A DNA stretch of 64,000 bases from Acanthaster planci. Taxonomy: Eukaryota; Echinodermata; Asteroidea; Valvatida; Acanthasteridae. The position numbers and the translations under genes were made by a program. The stretch is from contig NW_019091591.1 of the NCBI RefSeq assembly GCF_001949145.1, positions 76,127-140,126 of the forward strand, given 5' to 3'. Below are positions 1 to 11,768 of this stretch, in pieces (the first letter of the stretch is position 1; each line of letters opens with the position of its first letter). The notes beneath the pieces were generated by a model, which had not been told where the DNA came from, did not search any database, and was given only the letters and a program-made list of their open reading frames with translations.

Positions 1-760
1 ATTTTTCTATTTTTCTACTTTTCTGCTTCAAGAAAAGCAGATTTTACTGTTTCTTCATCTACTGGTGGCCGAAAAGCAGCCATTTGCTTTTCTCCTTTCG
101 AGCAGGCAGAAACGAGGATCGAACGTTTTGATAACAATCGTGAATTTTTCATACCAGAGGAGCAATTTAGATAGGCGGCCAAAAAGTGGCCTTCTGCTTT
201 TCTGCCTTCCAAGGGCCGTGAACGGGGTCGTGAACCTCAGATTATGACCATTTCTTTTCTTGGATATTGAAGACGTATAAACCAATAATTACAGTCCACC
301 CTATCTTTTATGATGAAAGATTCACATGTTTTCCCTGGCCCAAGCAAGCTTGTGTGTCTATTGGATGGTAGTTGTAAAACTGTATTTCCTTTGAGACGCT
401 GTTTTCTTGGCCTCACAGGGACACTGACACTGCCGTATGGGATTGGTCCCCAGAAAGCATAGTTAAGAATTGGTTTGTATACGTATTCACTCCCCCAGAA
501 CGGAAATGGTCGTAACCTACCGGTTCATGACCCCATTCACTGAGCAGATGGCCACTTTTCGGCCCCCTATGTAAAATTTGCTTTTCCGGTATCACAACAG
601 CGGAAAAGTTGAATTCACGGTTGTCGTCAAAACGTTCAATCCTCTTTCCTGCTTGTTTGACAGGTAAAAAGCAGACATTTCGGCCGCCATCAAAAAGAGG
701 AAAAGTAAAACTACGTTTGTAGTAGCAGAAAAGTAGAAAAATGGAAAAATGCATTACAAT
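1..760. repeat. Long imperfect foldback (inverted-repeat) element
   Basis: Positions about 1-310 and about 450-760 are imperfect reverse complements of each other around a short central spacer. Matching blocks seen by eye are 105-150 with 605-655, 150-205 with 540-605, 208-285 with 471-540, and 1-60 with 690-750. The arms are full of GCAGAAAAG and CTTTTCTGC words, and similar words continue to about 880, so the element may be part of a larger array. The left arm starts at the window edge and may be cut. No open frame in it resembles a transposase, so it is best read as a non-autonomous element or a satellite-like palindrome. Confidence 0.75.
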
Positions 761-1503
761 AAAATGATCAATCCGCTTTTGAGGTAGCAGACAAGTAGAA
801 AACATGTTAGACATGACATGTTACAAAGACGTAAAATCTGCTTTTCTGATAGCAGAAAAGCAGATGGCCACTTTTCGTCGTCCATACCGTGCGCCATGGG
901 AAAAACTAACAAGAAAAAAAACACCTAAAATGAACAAAACAAAACAAAGCAACAACCAACCCAACAAATAATCAACGAAGGCCCCCTTTAATAACACCAA
1001 CAAGCAAAAACACCTGTATAGAGGTGGTGACAGGCGCAAAGCATTATGATGGGGGGGGGAGGGTTCATATCATGTGACTGCCTGAAACTCATGTAGGCCT
1101 AGTTTTCATCAGCTCCTCCTGGACCGCTGGCCAACCGTATACTTCTTGAAACAGAAGGAAAATGGACAGAAAATACCTTTTTAAGTAACCATTTTGGGAA
1201 TTTTTCTAAAATAGGAAAGCAACCGAAGGAATCACCAAATGAACAGAACATCGGGAGGGATGTCAGTTCAAGGATGTAGCTTCGTTGCAATAATAAATGA
1301 AGTACATATCCACGTATAAATGAAAAATAACAGTTCCATTGTTTCATTTGTGAATTCCAAAGCTGTTACTATTATACATCACGAAGATGATCATGATAAC
1401 ATCTTTGTCTCTGGATCTGACGGAAGAGATTACGAGGCTCCCGGGGCATACAGCAGGAAAATGTCATATGACGCTCCGTCAATATCAGTAAGGCCTTATG
1501 GAT

Positions 1504-1973
1504 TCTCGTCAGATTTGCACTAAACACGTCCGTATATAGGGAACCGTCTCATCAGATTTGCACTAAACACGTCCGTATATAGGGAACCGTCTCATCAGAT
1601 TTGCACTAAACACGTCCGTATATAGGGAACTGTCTCATCCCATTTGCACTAAACACGTCCGTATATAGGGAACCGTCTATTCAGATCTGCACTAAACATG
1701 TCCGTATATAGGGAACTACCTCATCAGATCTGCACTAAACATGTCCGTATATAGGGAACTACCTCATCAGATCTGCACTAAACATGTCCGTATATAGGGA
1801 ACTGTCTCATCAGATCTGCATTAAACACGTCCGTATATAGGGAACTACCTTATCAGATCTGCACTAAACGCGTTCGTATAGGGAACCACCTTATCAGATC
1901 TGCACTAAACACGTTCGTACAGGGAACCGTCTCATCAGATCTGCACTAAACACATCCGCATAGGGAACCGTTT
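1504..1973. repeat. Minisatellite, about 11 copies of a 43-bp unit
   Basis: The unit contains TTTGCACTAAACACGTCCG followed by TATATAGGGAACCGTCTC. About eleven head-to-tail copies can be counted. Copies 1-4 carry TTTGC and copies 5-11 carry TCTGC. Copies 5-7 share ACATGTCC. The last three copies are 2 or more bases shorter because the TATATAG block has become TATAG or ACAG. No coding frame runs through the array. Confidence 0.95.
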
Positions 1974-3060
1974 AGACAGTTAATTCCAAGGCGCTCTTTC
2001 TACTGGTATGGGGTGAATCGCTTTACTGTTGAGTAAGAAAATAAACATACTGGGTAAAAAGTGGTTGTGCAATGAACCACTGGGAAAATGAAGTCAAATG
2101 ACACGAATCATCGCGGTTGGGTAATCTATTTGCCCAACATTCAGTTAAGCGATTCACACGGGTATATCCTGCGATAGGCAAACAATTTGCTCAGCGTTTT
2201 ACAGTGTTGAAGACGACGGGTTGCATCACTTCATGGACGAAAATTGTTTTGCAAATCAAGAAAACTTAATTTTTTGGGCATATACTGTTTTATTTTGGTT
2301 ATTATGGAAAAGTTAAACCTTTTGAATTTATATTAGGCCTACATCATACATTTCCTGACTTTTGATGACGGTATATCCTAAAACACATGATTTATTCTTC
2401 TGTCAGCATGTGGTTGCCTTGATCAATACATCCACGATTTGCCGTCAGCACATCTGGTATAAATGCCGGCTGGCGGCCATTTGGAGAGGGGACCAACAGG
2501 TCACGTGGTTGACGTCGCGTGACAATGAAAAAATGCCCAACTGGGGCGGGGCGCCAAGTGACTGGAAAGGGTGCAAGTGCAGCATTAACAATGGTACGCA
2601 TGTTACGTAAAGGTTTAGTACTCAACCTTCCCTTTGGGAAAGGACAGTCTACTTTATTTTGCGTCATTGTGAAATACATGTGATTCCCATTGTCTTTTAC
2701 CGTTCCCCCTTGCAAAGAGACTCAGGTCGACCATTTCAGTGTAACAAACAAGACTTCCTTTTTTTACGTCGTCTTCTATGATGCTATCACAACAAATATC
2801 ACAATTTGATGATGTTACGATTGTGTTAACATTGTAAGCTGATGTAGTCAAGTTGTTCGACAACTAAAACGACTTACAAAGTTTTTAAAAAGTCATTATA
2901 AATGCTCATTGTCTGTTGTGAACACTGTAAGACAGAGCCCCGTTGCAAGTGGCGTACAAATGTCTCCTGCTGTCGAGAAAAAACAACGAATACTCGCTTG
3001 ACAGCAAAGCGTTTTTGAGCCGCCTTGCCAGTTTATGTTAGAGTTAAGAGTTTCCCTTTC
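1974..3060. other. Non-coding stretch, no gene recognised
   Basis: Short open frames here (for example 2362-2610 plus and 2392-2715 minus) have no recognisable protein features. The part just before 3075 becomes pyrimidine-rich and serves as the splice acceptor tract of the following exon. Any upstream exons of that gene should lie here or before the window, but none was recognised. Confidence 0.5.
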
Positions 3061-3074
3061 TTTTCCCCAACAGC

Positions 3075-3280
3075 TTGTGTCGGAGGAGGAAGATGCAACT
3101 GTGACCGGAAAGTGGAGAACATGCTACGCTTCGACGAGGGGTACCTGCAAGACGAGGCCCAGTTGCCCGTGACGGCTATACACATCGGCGACATCGGAGA
3201 GACGTCGGGGCGGGCGCGCTTCAACATCGGCGCCTTGGAGTGCTGGGGAGTTCGCAACCCATACACGGAAGGAACAACAG
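3075..3280 (+). CDS. Orphan exon: fibrinogen-C-like domain of a neurexin IV/contactin-associated (CNTNAP)-like protein
   Basis: This is a partial gene. The exon encodes CVGGGRCNCDRKVENM and DEGYLQDEAQLPVTAI, followed by HIGDIG and GALECWG. This follows the pattern of the fibrinogen-C-like segment in contactin-associated/neurexin IV proteins: CNCD, a D-x-G-x-L block, QLPV, a GDTG-like turn, then GPLxCxG. It begins after an excellent acceptor (a pyrimidine tract ending CCCCAACAG) in phase 1. The exit is less clear. A GT at 3281 could join an acceptor before ATCTACCG near 3439, giving an ending TTDLPKAGRHLDEELC that reaches a TAG near 3500. Family members are extracellular or membrane adhesion proteins, but neither the laminin-G and EGF exons nor a signal peptide or membrane span is visible, so the gene is either mostly outside the window or a relic. 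The domain call is moderately secure; the exact family is inferred. Confidence 0.55.
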
Positions 3281-3500
3281 GTCTTGTGCAAGTTAATTGC
3301 TTGTTGTTGACCATATTGTTGCTGTCCTGTTGATAGTCTTGTTTCGCATGTAGTCACACGCGGCGCCTAGGAAAATGTAAGCGCGCGCTGCCATACCCAG
3401 TGCATATTGCGAGCGCGCCCCTTCTGTTCTCTTTCAGATCTACCGAAGGCAGGTAGGCACCTTGATGAAGAACTGTGCATCTTAACACCACTGTCATAGT

Positions 3501-6424
3501 CACCTACTGAGGTCGCAACACAGGCCTAGGAGTCTTCACCAGCCAACTCGCGAATGGACGGCGGACAGCCTCCCTGGAGTTTGCGGGCTTCTTCGGACCG
3601 CTCTCGGTGATCACGGTAAACGTTTTCACTGACATCCACATCTTTGCGTTTCACATTTTTGTACTGCATTTTCGGCTTGCCATCTCACACCAAACTACCA
3701 CTTACATGTACATGTATCTGTTTTGAAGCAGTTCATATCTTCCATGCACATGTATACAAAGGAAATCCGAAAGTTTCATTGACACATAGTAGTAATTTCA
3801 ACAGTTAACAGATACCGAAATGTACCTGCCTACATTTTAAACATCTTAAAAAAGAAATTGTCCAGAGTTCCATTACTTTTTTACAAGGCGTAAACATTAT
3901 TTTGTACATGTACTTTGTTGTTGGATTCTTGCCAGTAGAATACGAAAAAGGCCATCATGTTATCGCCACGCATAACATCTGAAACTGGGGCACAGCAAGA
4001 CGAGTGGCATGAGCTTTTCATACCGCGCAATTCTAACATGAGGTTAACTCACAGTATACATGTATTAAGTAAATAAGGGCTTTTAAACATTTTCGTTTCA
4101 GACAGGCCACATCTGCTATGTACATCCATTAAGGAGGAGCTTTTGAATGTGTGGTGTCAACGTGTCCGATAATGACAGAAGTCCGTTACAAGAAATATGC
4201 TTTGATGGAGGATAAATTGGGATTACAACTTTGTTGCTGATATTTTCTGGTTTCAAGGCGATTTCCATCGATATCAGACTCCTTAAACCTCTGGCAAAAG
4301 ATCTTATAGACCAGATTACCACTTTTTTGAAATACCTGTACACCAAAATAACTATAGTAGCCCGAGTAGTTTCTTAATACAGTCAACTCTCTTTATAACG
4401 AGGTTATCGGGACCAGACAAACTATTATAACCATTACAATGTTACAAAAGGAAAGGACACAGAAAGAAAACACCAACATTCCAAAAATTTGGGTTCTCAG
4501 AAAATGCTCTTTCCAACAGTATTTTGTAAACACGGTGTTCTTATATCGAGAGTCCACAATATTCTTTAAGCGTTTAATAAAGCGAAAAGTAATTCTTTGG
4601 ATGGAAAATTAATGGAATGCCAATCTGTGGGAGATATCTAATAATGAACTGTCAGCTCTTTTCCGGTATGGGATTTTTTTTCCTTTTGGGGAGTTCCAAA
4701 TTGCTGACACCCTAACTTTCAGATATTTTCACTCCCTTCTCAATGTACTGGCAATTCAGTATTCACCTTTCTTAAATCTCAACTGCTTCATGACATAAAA
4801 AGGACAACACTTCAAAGAACGGTTATTCATTCACAATTTTGCATTTCAATAAATAATGTCACCAGTACATGATTTCACATGGCTACACTAATAAACGGAA
4901 TGTTGCAGCTTGTGACGCCATCTTGGTCTGGTTCCAAGAAGTCCAAACAATTTCTCAACGCCTGTTCAAAACATGGATCAGAACTGACTGCCAGAAGCCT
5001 TTGTATGCTTTGGTTGGGTTGCAAATTATGTTACGCAAAAGTTAAGAGTTAAGAGCCAGCGAAAGTTTCTTTATAAATCAACAATGACAATGAATTTATA
5101 TTTTATACATATTTACAATGAATTTATGTACAACGGCTATGTACTGTGCTACATGTATTCTTAATTTATCGCTCGTGTGTACATTGTACATAAATGCTCA
5201 TATGGCTTATTATGTGTTACTCTCTTTGAAGACCCAATGTCTTAAAAAGTAGATATGGACATCAAAGTAGATTTTTCTCGCATGATCACTGCTGACATTA
5301 CCAGCAACCGTGTACATCAAAGATTCAATTCTCTTGGCTGTGTCCAATTCCATAAGTGCTGTTTAAGAGCACAGTCTGCGGGGGCAATTATTTACTTCCC
5401 CAGGCAAGATAGAACAGCAAAAACAATGCTCACTGAGCAATGGTGCTTCTTGCAAACTACAGTATTGAGAAAACAGTACATATCTCCATGCTGGCTGAAA
5501 CAAGAGACACGTACATGTATATGCATACTTAAGAACTGCACAGTTAGTTTTACATGTTGCATACTTTGCTTAGGAAACTGTTCAATGGCATCTAACAATG
5601 AAACCAATAAACTGTAACCTGCCCACGTAAGCAAATTAGTTTGTTACTCCAAGTCCTAGCTCTTCTTGAACTGCCTGCAAATACCTACAAGCAACCCGTG
5701 TGGTTAAACATATATCCCTAAACCTAAACGTATCTGACAAGCCTTGTTTATGCTGGTCATTTGTTTGCTCATTGAGCAAAGTAAAGCACAACAGTGCATT
5801 ATAAAAAAAAGTAAAGCTAGATCGGGATGGGATTTGGGGTTCAAACTCAGGGGCCCTGCTTCCACATTAAAGTGACAAATACACGACACTTTTTAGCACT
5901 GAAAGTTTTCAATTTTGACTCTGTATGACAGTGTTCACAAAGTGGGAGAAAAATCCCCTCCCCCAAAGAGGTAAAGCCGGGGTACCTATATGAGCTTCCA
6001 ATGAAAGATTTCATCTGCTGCAAATCAGGCTGCATCCGAATCTCTTGTCTAGAGCTAGGTCTAGGTCTTCGCTCCATTGGAATTAAATGGAGACGCGCAG
6101 ACAATAGACCTAGCCGTAGCTCTGGAAGCCCATTTTGGACACAGCCTCAGTCTCCTCAGGAGTGCATCAAAGTGGCAAGTCTTGGAAACACAACACCAAC
6201 AACACACTTTGATGCTGTGTAGTTAATTTTGGGAGTTGCTTGTAATTTTTCCAGCCGTCTAATAGCTTGGGCTCCAAATGATGGAAGGCCACCTTACTCC
6301 ATTCAGGAACAGTACCTGACGCAGTGTGGACTACTCCTGAGACCATATGAAGTGCACACTGTGTGCCTGCACTCTTTCACAGTCATGACAGCCAGGCCAG
6401 CGAGCTGTTGCTCTTTTGGAACAG
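3501..6424. other. Non-coding stretch between the orphan exon and TRAPPC6B
   Basis: I see no gene. The stretch from about 3620 to 5640 is AT-rich with several TACATGTA palindromes. An imperfect hairpin at about 6050-6125 is built from AGAGCTAGGTCTAGGTC and its complement. A YY1-like CCATCTTGG lies at 4918-4926. The part just below 6425 should contain the TRAPPC6B 3' untranslated region, but no convincing minus-strand AATAAA was identified. Frames such as 5255-5617 and 6001-6222 look like chance. Confidence 0.5.
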
Positions 6425-9400
6425 CTACGATCTCTGGATCATGATTTGAAATTTACCTGCAACAAGAAATGAAAATGAGTAACCAACAGCGGTAGAGAGC
6501 TTGACATATATGGAAACAAATGATATTTTCAAGAGAACTTTTTAGAAGCAAACTCCTCGTTTGGCAAAGATACATGCAGGGTAGGGTGGGTATCTTTTCA
6601 ATGAGTGTGAGAGAAATAAAACATGGTACCTGTACACTGCTCCAGGTACCTTGGAGACTGTGCCAGTCAAGTGAATGGAATATATTTATTCAAGTGTTTT
6701 TATACTGTGAAATATGTGCATTGTGAATACGAAATAATTGCACATGTCCTACAATTTGTTGGCAGTAAGCTGATTCCCAAGGCTACACACAAAAATGAGA
6801 CACAAGATACACAAAATCAGCCGGGCCAGAAAGCTAGCCGAGATATGCAACAATACATACAAAACAGCAATAGAAAATTCTAATGAGCACAAGGCTTCCT
6901 TCTGTGCTTGTCAGTCAGTTTTCAATGGGAGGTATAAATGGAAAAATTCAATACATTAAAAGAAAAGCACCACACATAACTGATACTGACCCAAACTCCC
7001 ATGCAAAGACCCTGAGCCCCCCGATAAGAAGTCCTCCACTGTGCAGGCAAATCGGTGGCACATTCTCCTGAACCGTAACTCTCATCAAGTCTCAAGGAGA
7101 GCGATACAAGTAAGGTACTATCATTCCTCAATCCTCCAAACTCCTGCATGCCAATTTGGAAGGATCCCGGATATGTCACTGTAAAACCATTGAGACGTGG
7201 AAGGAGGTACTCACATGCTGGCATATTACTAACTTCGGCGGTCACGATGCACTTCATCCCCAAACTGGCAAGAGCTCCACGGACAAGGCCACATGTGAAT
7301 GCTAGATACTGTGAATAATTGCAAATTGACAAATCCGAATCAATGTCTTTTACCGAAACTACTGGTCATCTTTAAACTTCTTGATTTCCAACACAGCCAG
7401 AAACTGGTCGATTATTTTATCTGATCAATTAATCATTCACTTTTAGATTACTAGTTCCATTAAATGAATGGCTTAATCTGCCGGAACAAATTATTAGTGA
7501 GCATAATGTTTTTTTTTTTTACTTAATTAAAAAGCATCTTTATAATTTATAATATTCACTTGCACCATTCAACAACAGCCCTTCTTTGTGTTCTTCCTTC
7601 AAATTTCAAGGGAGGGGATTTAGAATGGTTCAGATGTTAGAACTGGGAATTTCAGGTAATTCTCTTGTGCCTTCAAAAAGGGAGTCTAAATTCACAAGGT
7701 AATTTTTGATTAATAGAAAAGAAACTGTGACCAAATAATAGATACCCTGATCAATTGATCAAGTAACTGAACAAGACATGTATATGTACTTGCAGGCCTA
7801 CTTTCAACTTGGTGTTCAAACTTATACTGAAACTTTCTTGGTACCACTGAACTTTTCAACAGCCTACAATCCTGCTTTTATAGACAATTCTACAACCCAA
7901 AGTGAGTGACTTTAATGAATGCCACAGACTGACGAATATGAAGGCTTCAGAAGCTCGAGGTTTACCTTACTGTTTAACAAAACTGAATAACGAAGGGTGC
8001 TCCTCACCTTTGGTGCCACTTCCAAATACTGCTTGCTGGCTGACAGTTGGACAAGAAATCTAAATTTGTTGTCTTGAAGAACATAGACACCCTGAGGATT
8101 TTGACGCAAACAAAAGTGGGAATGCAACTTGTTCAATGAAAATGAATCCAACATATCATTGGTGACCTCAGTTGCTTCACTGGCAACATTTGCATAGTGT
8201 GAATATAAGCCAGATATCTTCAGAACTGATGTCATGTTGGTTGCTTCAGGAACCAAAGGAAAGGACTTGAGAATTTCGATAGAACGTTAGATACGTTGAA
8301 CATTCTTCATTACTTTTCTGAGAGTTTTGGCTCTTGAGACAAAAGACATTGGCCCTATGGACAATTCCACACTAATTGTGACATGACTGCCAAACTTTCA
8401 AAGTAGGTTTACAATTTTTTCTCCACTTTGCTTGTTAGGGGTACACCTCATTTTAATGAATCCGAGGGGGTATCATGGCAAAAGAACTCTCAAAATTTGT
8501 TTTCTTTACATGTATATTCCATACATGTACATGTAACACAAAATCACATATCATCCGTAACACAAAATGTAACGTCTGTAACAAATTTATTTAACAAAAC
8601 TGGACTATACAGGGTCAGTGTTTTTCTAACTTTCAATACATGCCTAGATAGAATGGAATCAGACCAACTGCAACACAGTTGTATAAAAAGCTGAAGGAAG
8701 CACCTTCACCGAGTTCTACTTAAATGTGCCGAAGGTCAAAAAGCCATGTCATAATGTGTAACATTCATTTCTCATGCTTCTGGCTAATTAATCAGTGAAG
8801 CTAAGACAAAGTTTCTTTAATATGTTTAACACTTGAATATAGGCTACAACGAGTATAAAAGCAAATAATTTTTTTTTTCCACCACAAGTTAATTTGTCTA
8901 TCAATTGAAACTTGGAAGTTGCATACAAACGTAGCATCTTTAATGTTGGAATTATCCATATTTCTCTTCCAATTGTACCTGGTGATTTGTCCTTAGATTG
9001 TCAATCTGTTTCTTGTAGACACTGGACCAGAAGTCTTTGCAGATGAATTTGATAATGTCCAATTCACTGGAGAATCTAGGGGTGTCCTTGGTGAAGCGTT
9101 CAGCCACACTCTGGCCAACTCTGTAGCCCATCTGCTCCAGCTTGGCTACCAGACGATCCTGATGGGGGAGCAGGAGGTAGATAAATGGCAGTAAGTGGGA
9201 TAAATATGTCACATTCTTGTCTGACCAATTTTTGAGTGACACTTCCAGATATGGCAGTTTGGACGCATGCACTGACTTTGTACAGACTACAGAAAAGGCA
9301 CAGAAAATACTAATTCATACAAAATTGGTCGTGAGATGATGATAGATGTCTTGGGTCCGAGTCAGTATTGGGTCCAAGTTGGCATGGGTCCGAGTTGGAA

Positions 9401-9827
9401 TGGGTCCGAGTTGACCTGATCCCGTTGTTACTCGGTCCATGATGGAGGAAGGAAAAGAGGCTTAGACAATGAATAAATCATAATAGAATCGGTATTTTTT
9501 AATCTTAAATCTGGGGCAATTAAAACGTACACTCATGACAGTAGTCTGTGAAATTAATATTTCAGTCGAAGTCTCCACGGGGCAGAGTTCCGCATCTGGA
9601 CATCACTTCAACTCTATAGGTCAACCTGGAATTCTTTCCACGTTGGCTGAAAAAATTCAAGACCCAATTTTTTTTCACGAAATGGATGCAAACCAATGAC
9701 TAACATGACTAAAGAGTGAGTTGAGCACTGCAGAGAACGAACTTACTTTTTCGTCTTTCCTTGCCGACTGCTCCACGTAGGAGACGATTTCCATATGTAG
9801 AAATTCAAATAAGACGTCATCTGCCAT
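6425..9827 (-). CDS. TRAPPC6B: TRAPP complex subunit 6 (TRAPPC6B-like), 5 exons
   Basis: This is a small Bet3-family subunit of the TRAPP tethering complexes, which act as GEFs for Rab1-type GTPases in ER-Golgi traffic. The role is known from the family. Exons on the minus strand are 9827-9747, 9158-8979, 8091-8008, 7308-7215 and 6456-6425, giving 156 residues (human TRAPPC6B has 158). The protein starts MADDVLFEFLHMEIVSYV. Exon 2 carries MGYRVGQSVAERFTKDTPRF and KFICKDFWSSVYKKQIDNLR, exon 3 GVYVLQDNKFRF, exon 4 YLAFTCGLVRGALASLG and TAEVSNMPA, and exon 5 the C-terminal KFQIMIQRS. All introns are GT-AG and every junction keeps frame. The start has a strong context (AAAATGG); an ATG two codons upstream is possible. 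The single gene resembles both vertebrate paralogues: its N-terminus is closer to TRAPPC6A, the rest closer to TRAPPC6B. It is transcribed away from the pinin gene. Confidence 0.95.
9353..9417. repeat. Short tandem repeat, about 4 copies of a 16-17 bp unit
   Basis: In TRAPPC6B intron 1, units of the form GGGTCCGAGTTGGAAT repeat at 9353, 9370, 9386 and 9402. A related degenerate array lies at about 29908-29970. Confidence 0.75.
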
Positions 9828-11768
9828 TTTCATTTGGCGTAAAAAATGCTTGAAATGAAAAGTATTTGGCCCTCCTGAACTGATTTCGTATAGGGCCGAT
9901 GGCTTGACGATTGGCAAAATGCAATATAAGAGTATGGAACGCCTAAAATTACGCATTGCTATTTAAAAATTTTACGTAGAGCCATAAGTGGGATGACAAA
10001 TGGGAAAACGAGTTCCATTTTTCTCTTTGGTCTATACTGCTGCAATCATCAGATTTTTTGTTGTAAAACGTAGGATATGTCACCTTTGAACGTTTGAAAA
10101 TAGCTTTCCCATTTCGAAATATTCGATACAAAGGAGCATGGGCGTCATCGGATTTTTTCGGGGGGGGGGACGAAACAAAAACTATCTGCACCACTAGCAC
10201 AGTTGCCACCCTCCAACAAATTTAAAACCTTTGATACAAATTTTGAACTTAAACCCGGTATGTTAATCTTTAATTATTTTCACGAAGGCTATTAACATAA
10301 AGAGGAGTTTTCTTATGCGCGAGTGTCGCTAGAAAGTACGAGGGCAAAGCTTGCACCGTTTCCGATGGAGGGTAGGGGTGGGGTTTAAAGAACTCATCAG
10401 CAGCAAACTGCATGACAACTCATCAATGGTGTAAATCTGTGTTGGAAATGGGGGTGGGGGTGGGGAAAGGGGGGCATGGAAATTCGAAAAGGAGGGGCAT
10501 CATATATACTATATAGGGGCGATGTTCATGATAAAGACGTACATTTGTAATGTGTAACAAATTGAATCTTCCATCAGAATGGTACATTTACGTTTTTTTA
10601 AATTTACTTTCCTCTTTTAGTGATATTGCAAACATTGTAGTTGTTGGGAAATCCCAAAACTTCTTCACGAGCCACTTCAATTTTTTGCTCATTATAAAAA
10701 AGTGGGTGGGGGTGATTCAATGGCCCACAACCCCCCCAAAAGTGTGGGGGATATATACCCCACCCCCGGGTTTTACGCCCATTTAACCCATGATTAGTGG
10801 AAGGGGTCATTGCTGACCAACATCCTCATTGCCAGGGTATTTTCACACAATAGAGTGATTTTCACCCCCTTTCAAGTTCCCTTTTCTTCTTTTCCACCTT
10901 ATTCCGGAGGCGGGAAGGTGTCCCTACCCCCATGAATTCTATGCATTGGAGTCTCGTAGGCCTCATCAGTATGTTGAATAACTCCAGATCCTTGAAGTTG
11001 TTCGTAGCATCGGAAAATTCAAACTTAATGCGCCGAAGTCCAGTAGGATTTCACTTGAGAGGGGCACAAAGGGGACACCAGCATCTTGTGGGGGCACCAG
11101 CTTTAAGTGGTGTGGTTTTTGGGGGGCAAGTTTTTTGTTAGCCTGGTTCAGTAGCCATTCATCCTTTTTTTCAGTGGGGGGCACCTGGGGGACCGGGAAT
11201 TTGGCGGGAGGGGGGATGTGCCCTCCAGCCCCCCCCCCCCCGTGGCTACGCCATTGCCGAAGTCAGAACCATTAGCCCTGAAAGCTGGATGGTGTTCCAA
11301 CGATTTTCATTGACGTTATGTCCTGCAGGTTCACCTAGCGTTTTTTTATTCTTCGTTTTTTCAATTTGCATGGGTGTTAAAATGTTGGCCCCTTTTTGTC
11401 ATTTTCTAAACAAAAATTGAGATGTCGCTTTCCGCAGTGAAAGCGATTTATACAAGAAATGACGTCTCAAGACAAAATACATTCGTTTGTCAGTGGTCTG
11501 TGTCATAACATGAAGCCTCATATCACTTCGGCATTGATGTCCGTTCTGTTAGAGAATTTTGAAAGGTCTATTGTTCAGTTACGACAATTAGATGTTATTA
11601 TCATTATGCGAATAACACAGAATAACTTTGCGTTACGTTAGGCTCTCCATATTTCGCTGAGGTCATATTCCCCAACGTCATTTACGACACGTAGCGTGTT
11701 TAATATCTGTCTATAGGGCGTCAATGAATTGAGTGCACCGACTTTAAACCTGCTAAAGAAAGAAAATC
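9828..11768. promoter_or_regulatory. Bidirectional intergenic promoter region between TRAPPC6B and PNN
   Basis: About 1.9 kb separates the two ATG codons of the divergent genes, so both promoters must lie here. CRE/ATF-like TGACGT words are found at 11311-11316, 11460-11465 and 11675-11680 (reverse), all within 460 bp of the pinin start. No clear TATA box is seen at either end, as is usual for housekeeping genes. The middle (about 10140-11260) holds G-rich and C-rich low-complexity sequence and repeat-like fragments. Transcription start sites are not determinable from sequence alone. Confidence 0.55.
10450..10474 (+). other. G-quadruplex-type sequence
   Basis: Four uninterrupted G-runs of 5, 5, 4 and 6 bases are separated by single T or AAA loops. 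This fits the intramolecular G-quadruplex pattern very well. It sits in the intergenic region shared by TRAPPC6B and PNN. Confidence 0.75.

Noticed and set aside
3531-3616. Possible further exon of the CNTNAP-like gene (SLEFAGFFGPLSV)
   Set aside because: An open frame and a GTAAAC donor exist, but the acceptor is poor and the residues do not match the expected laminin-G start. It is kept only as an alternative.
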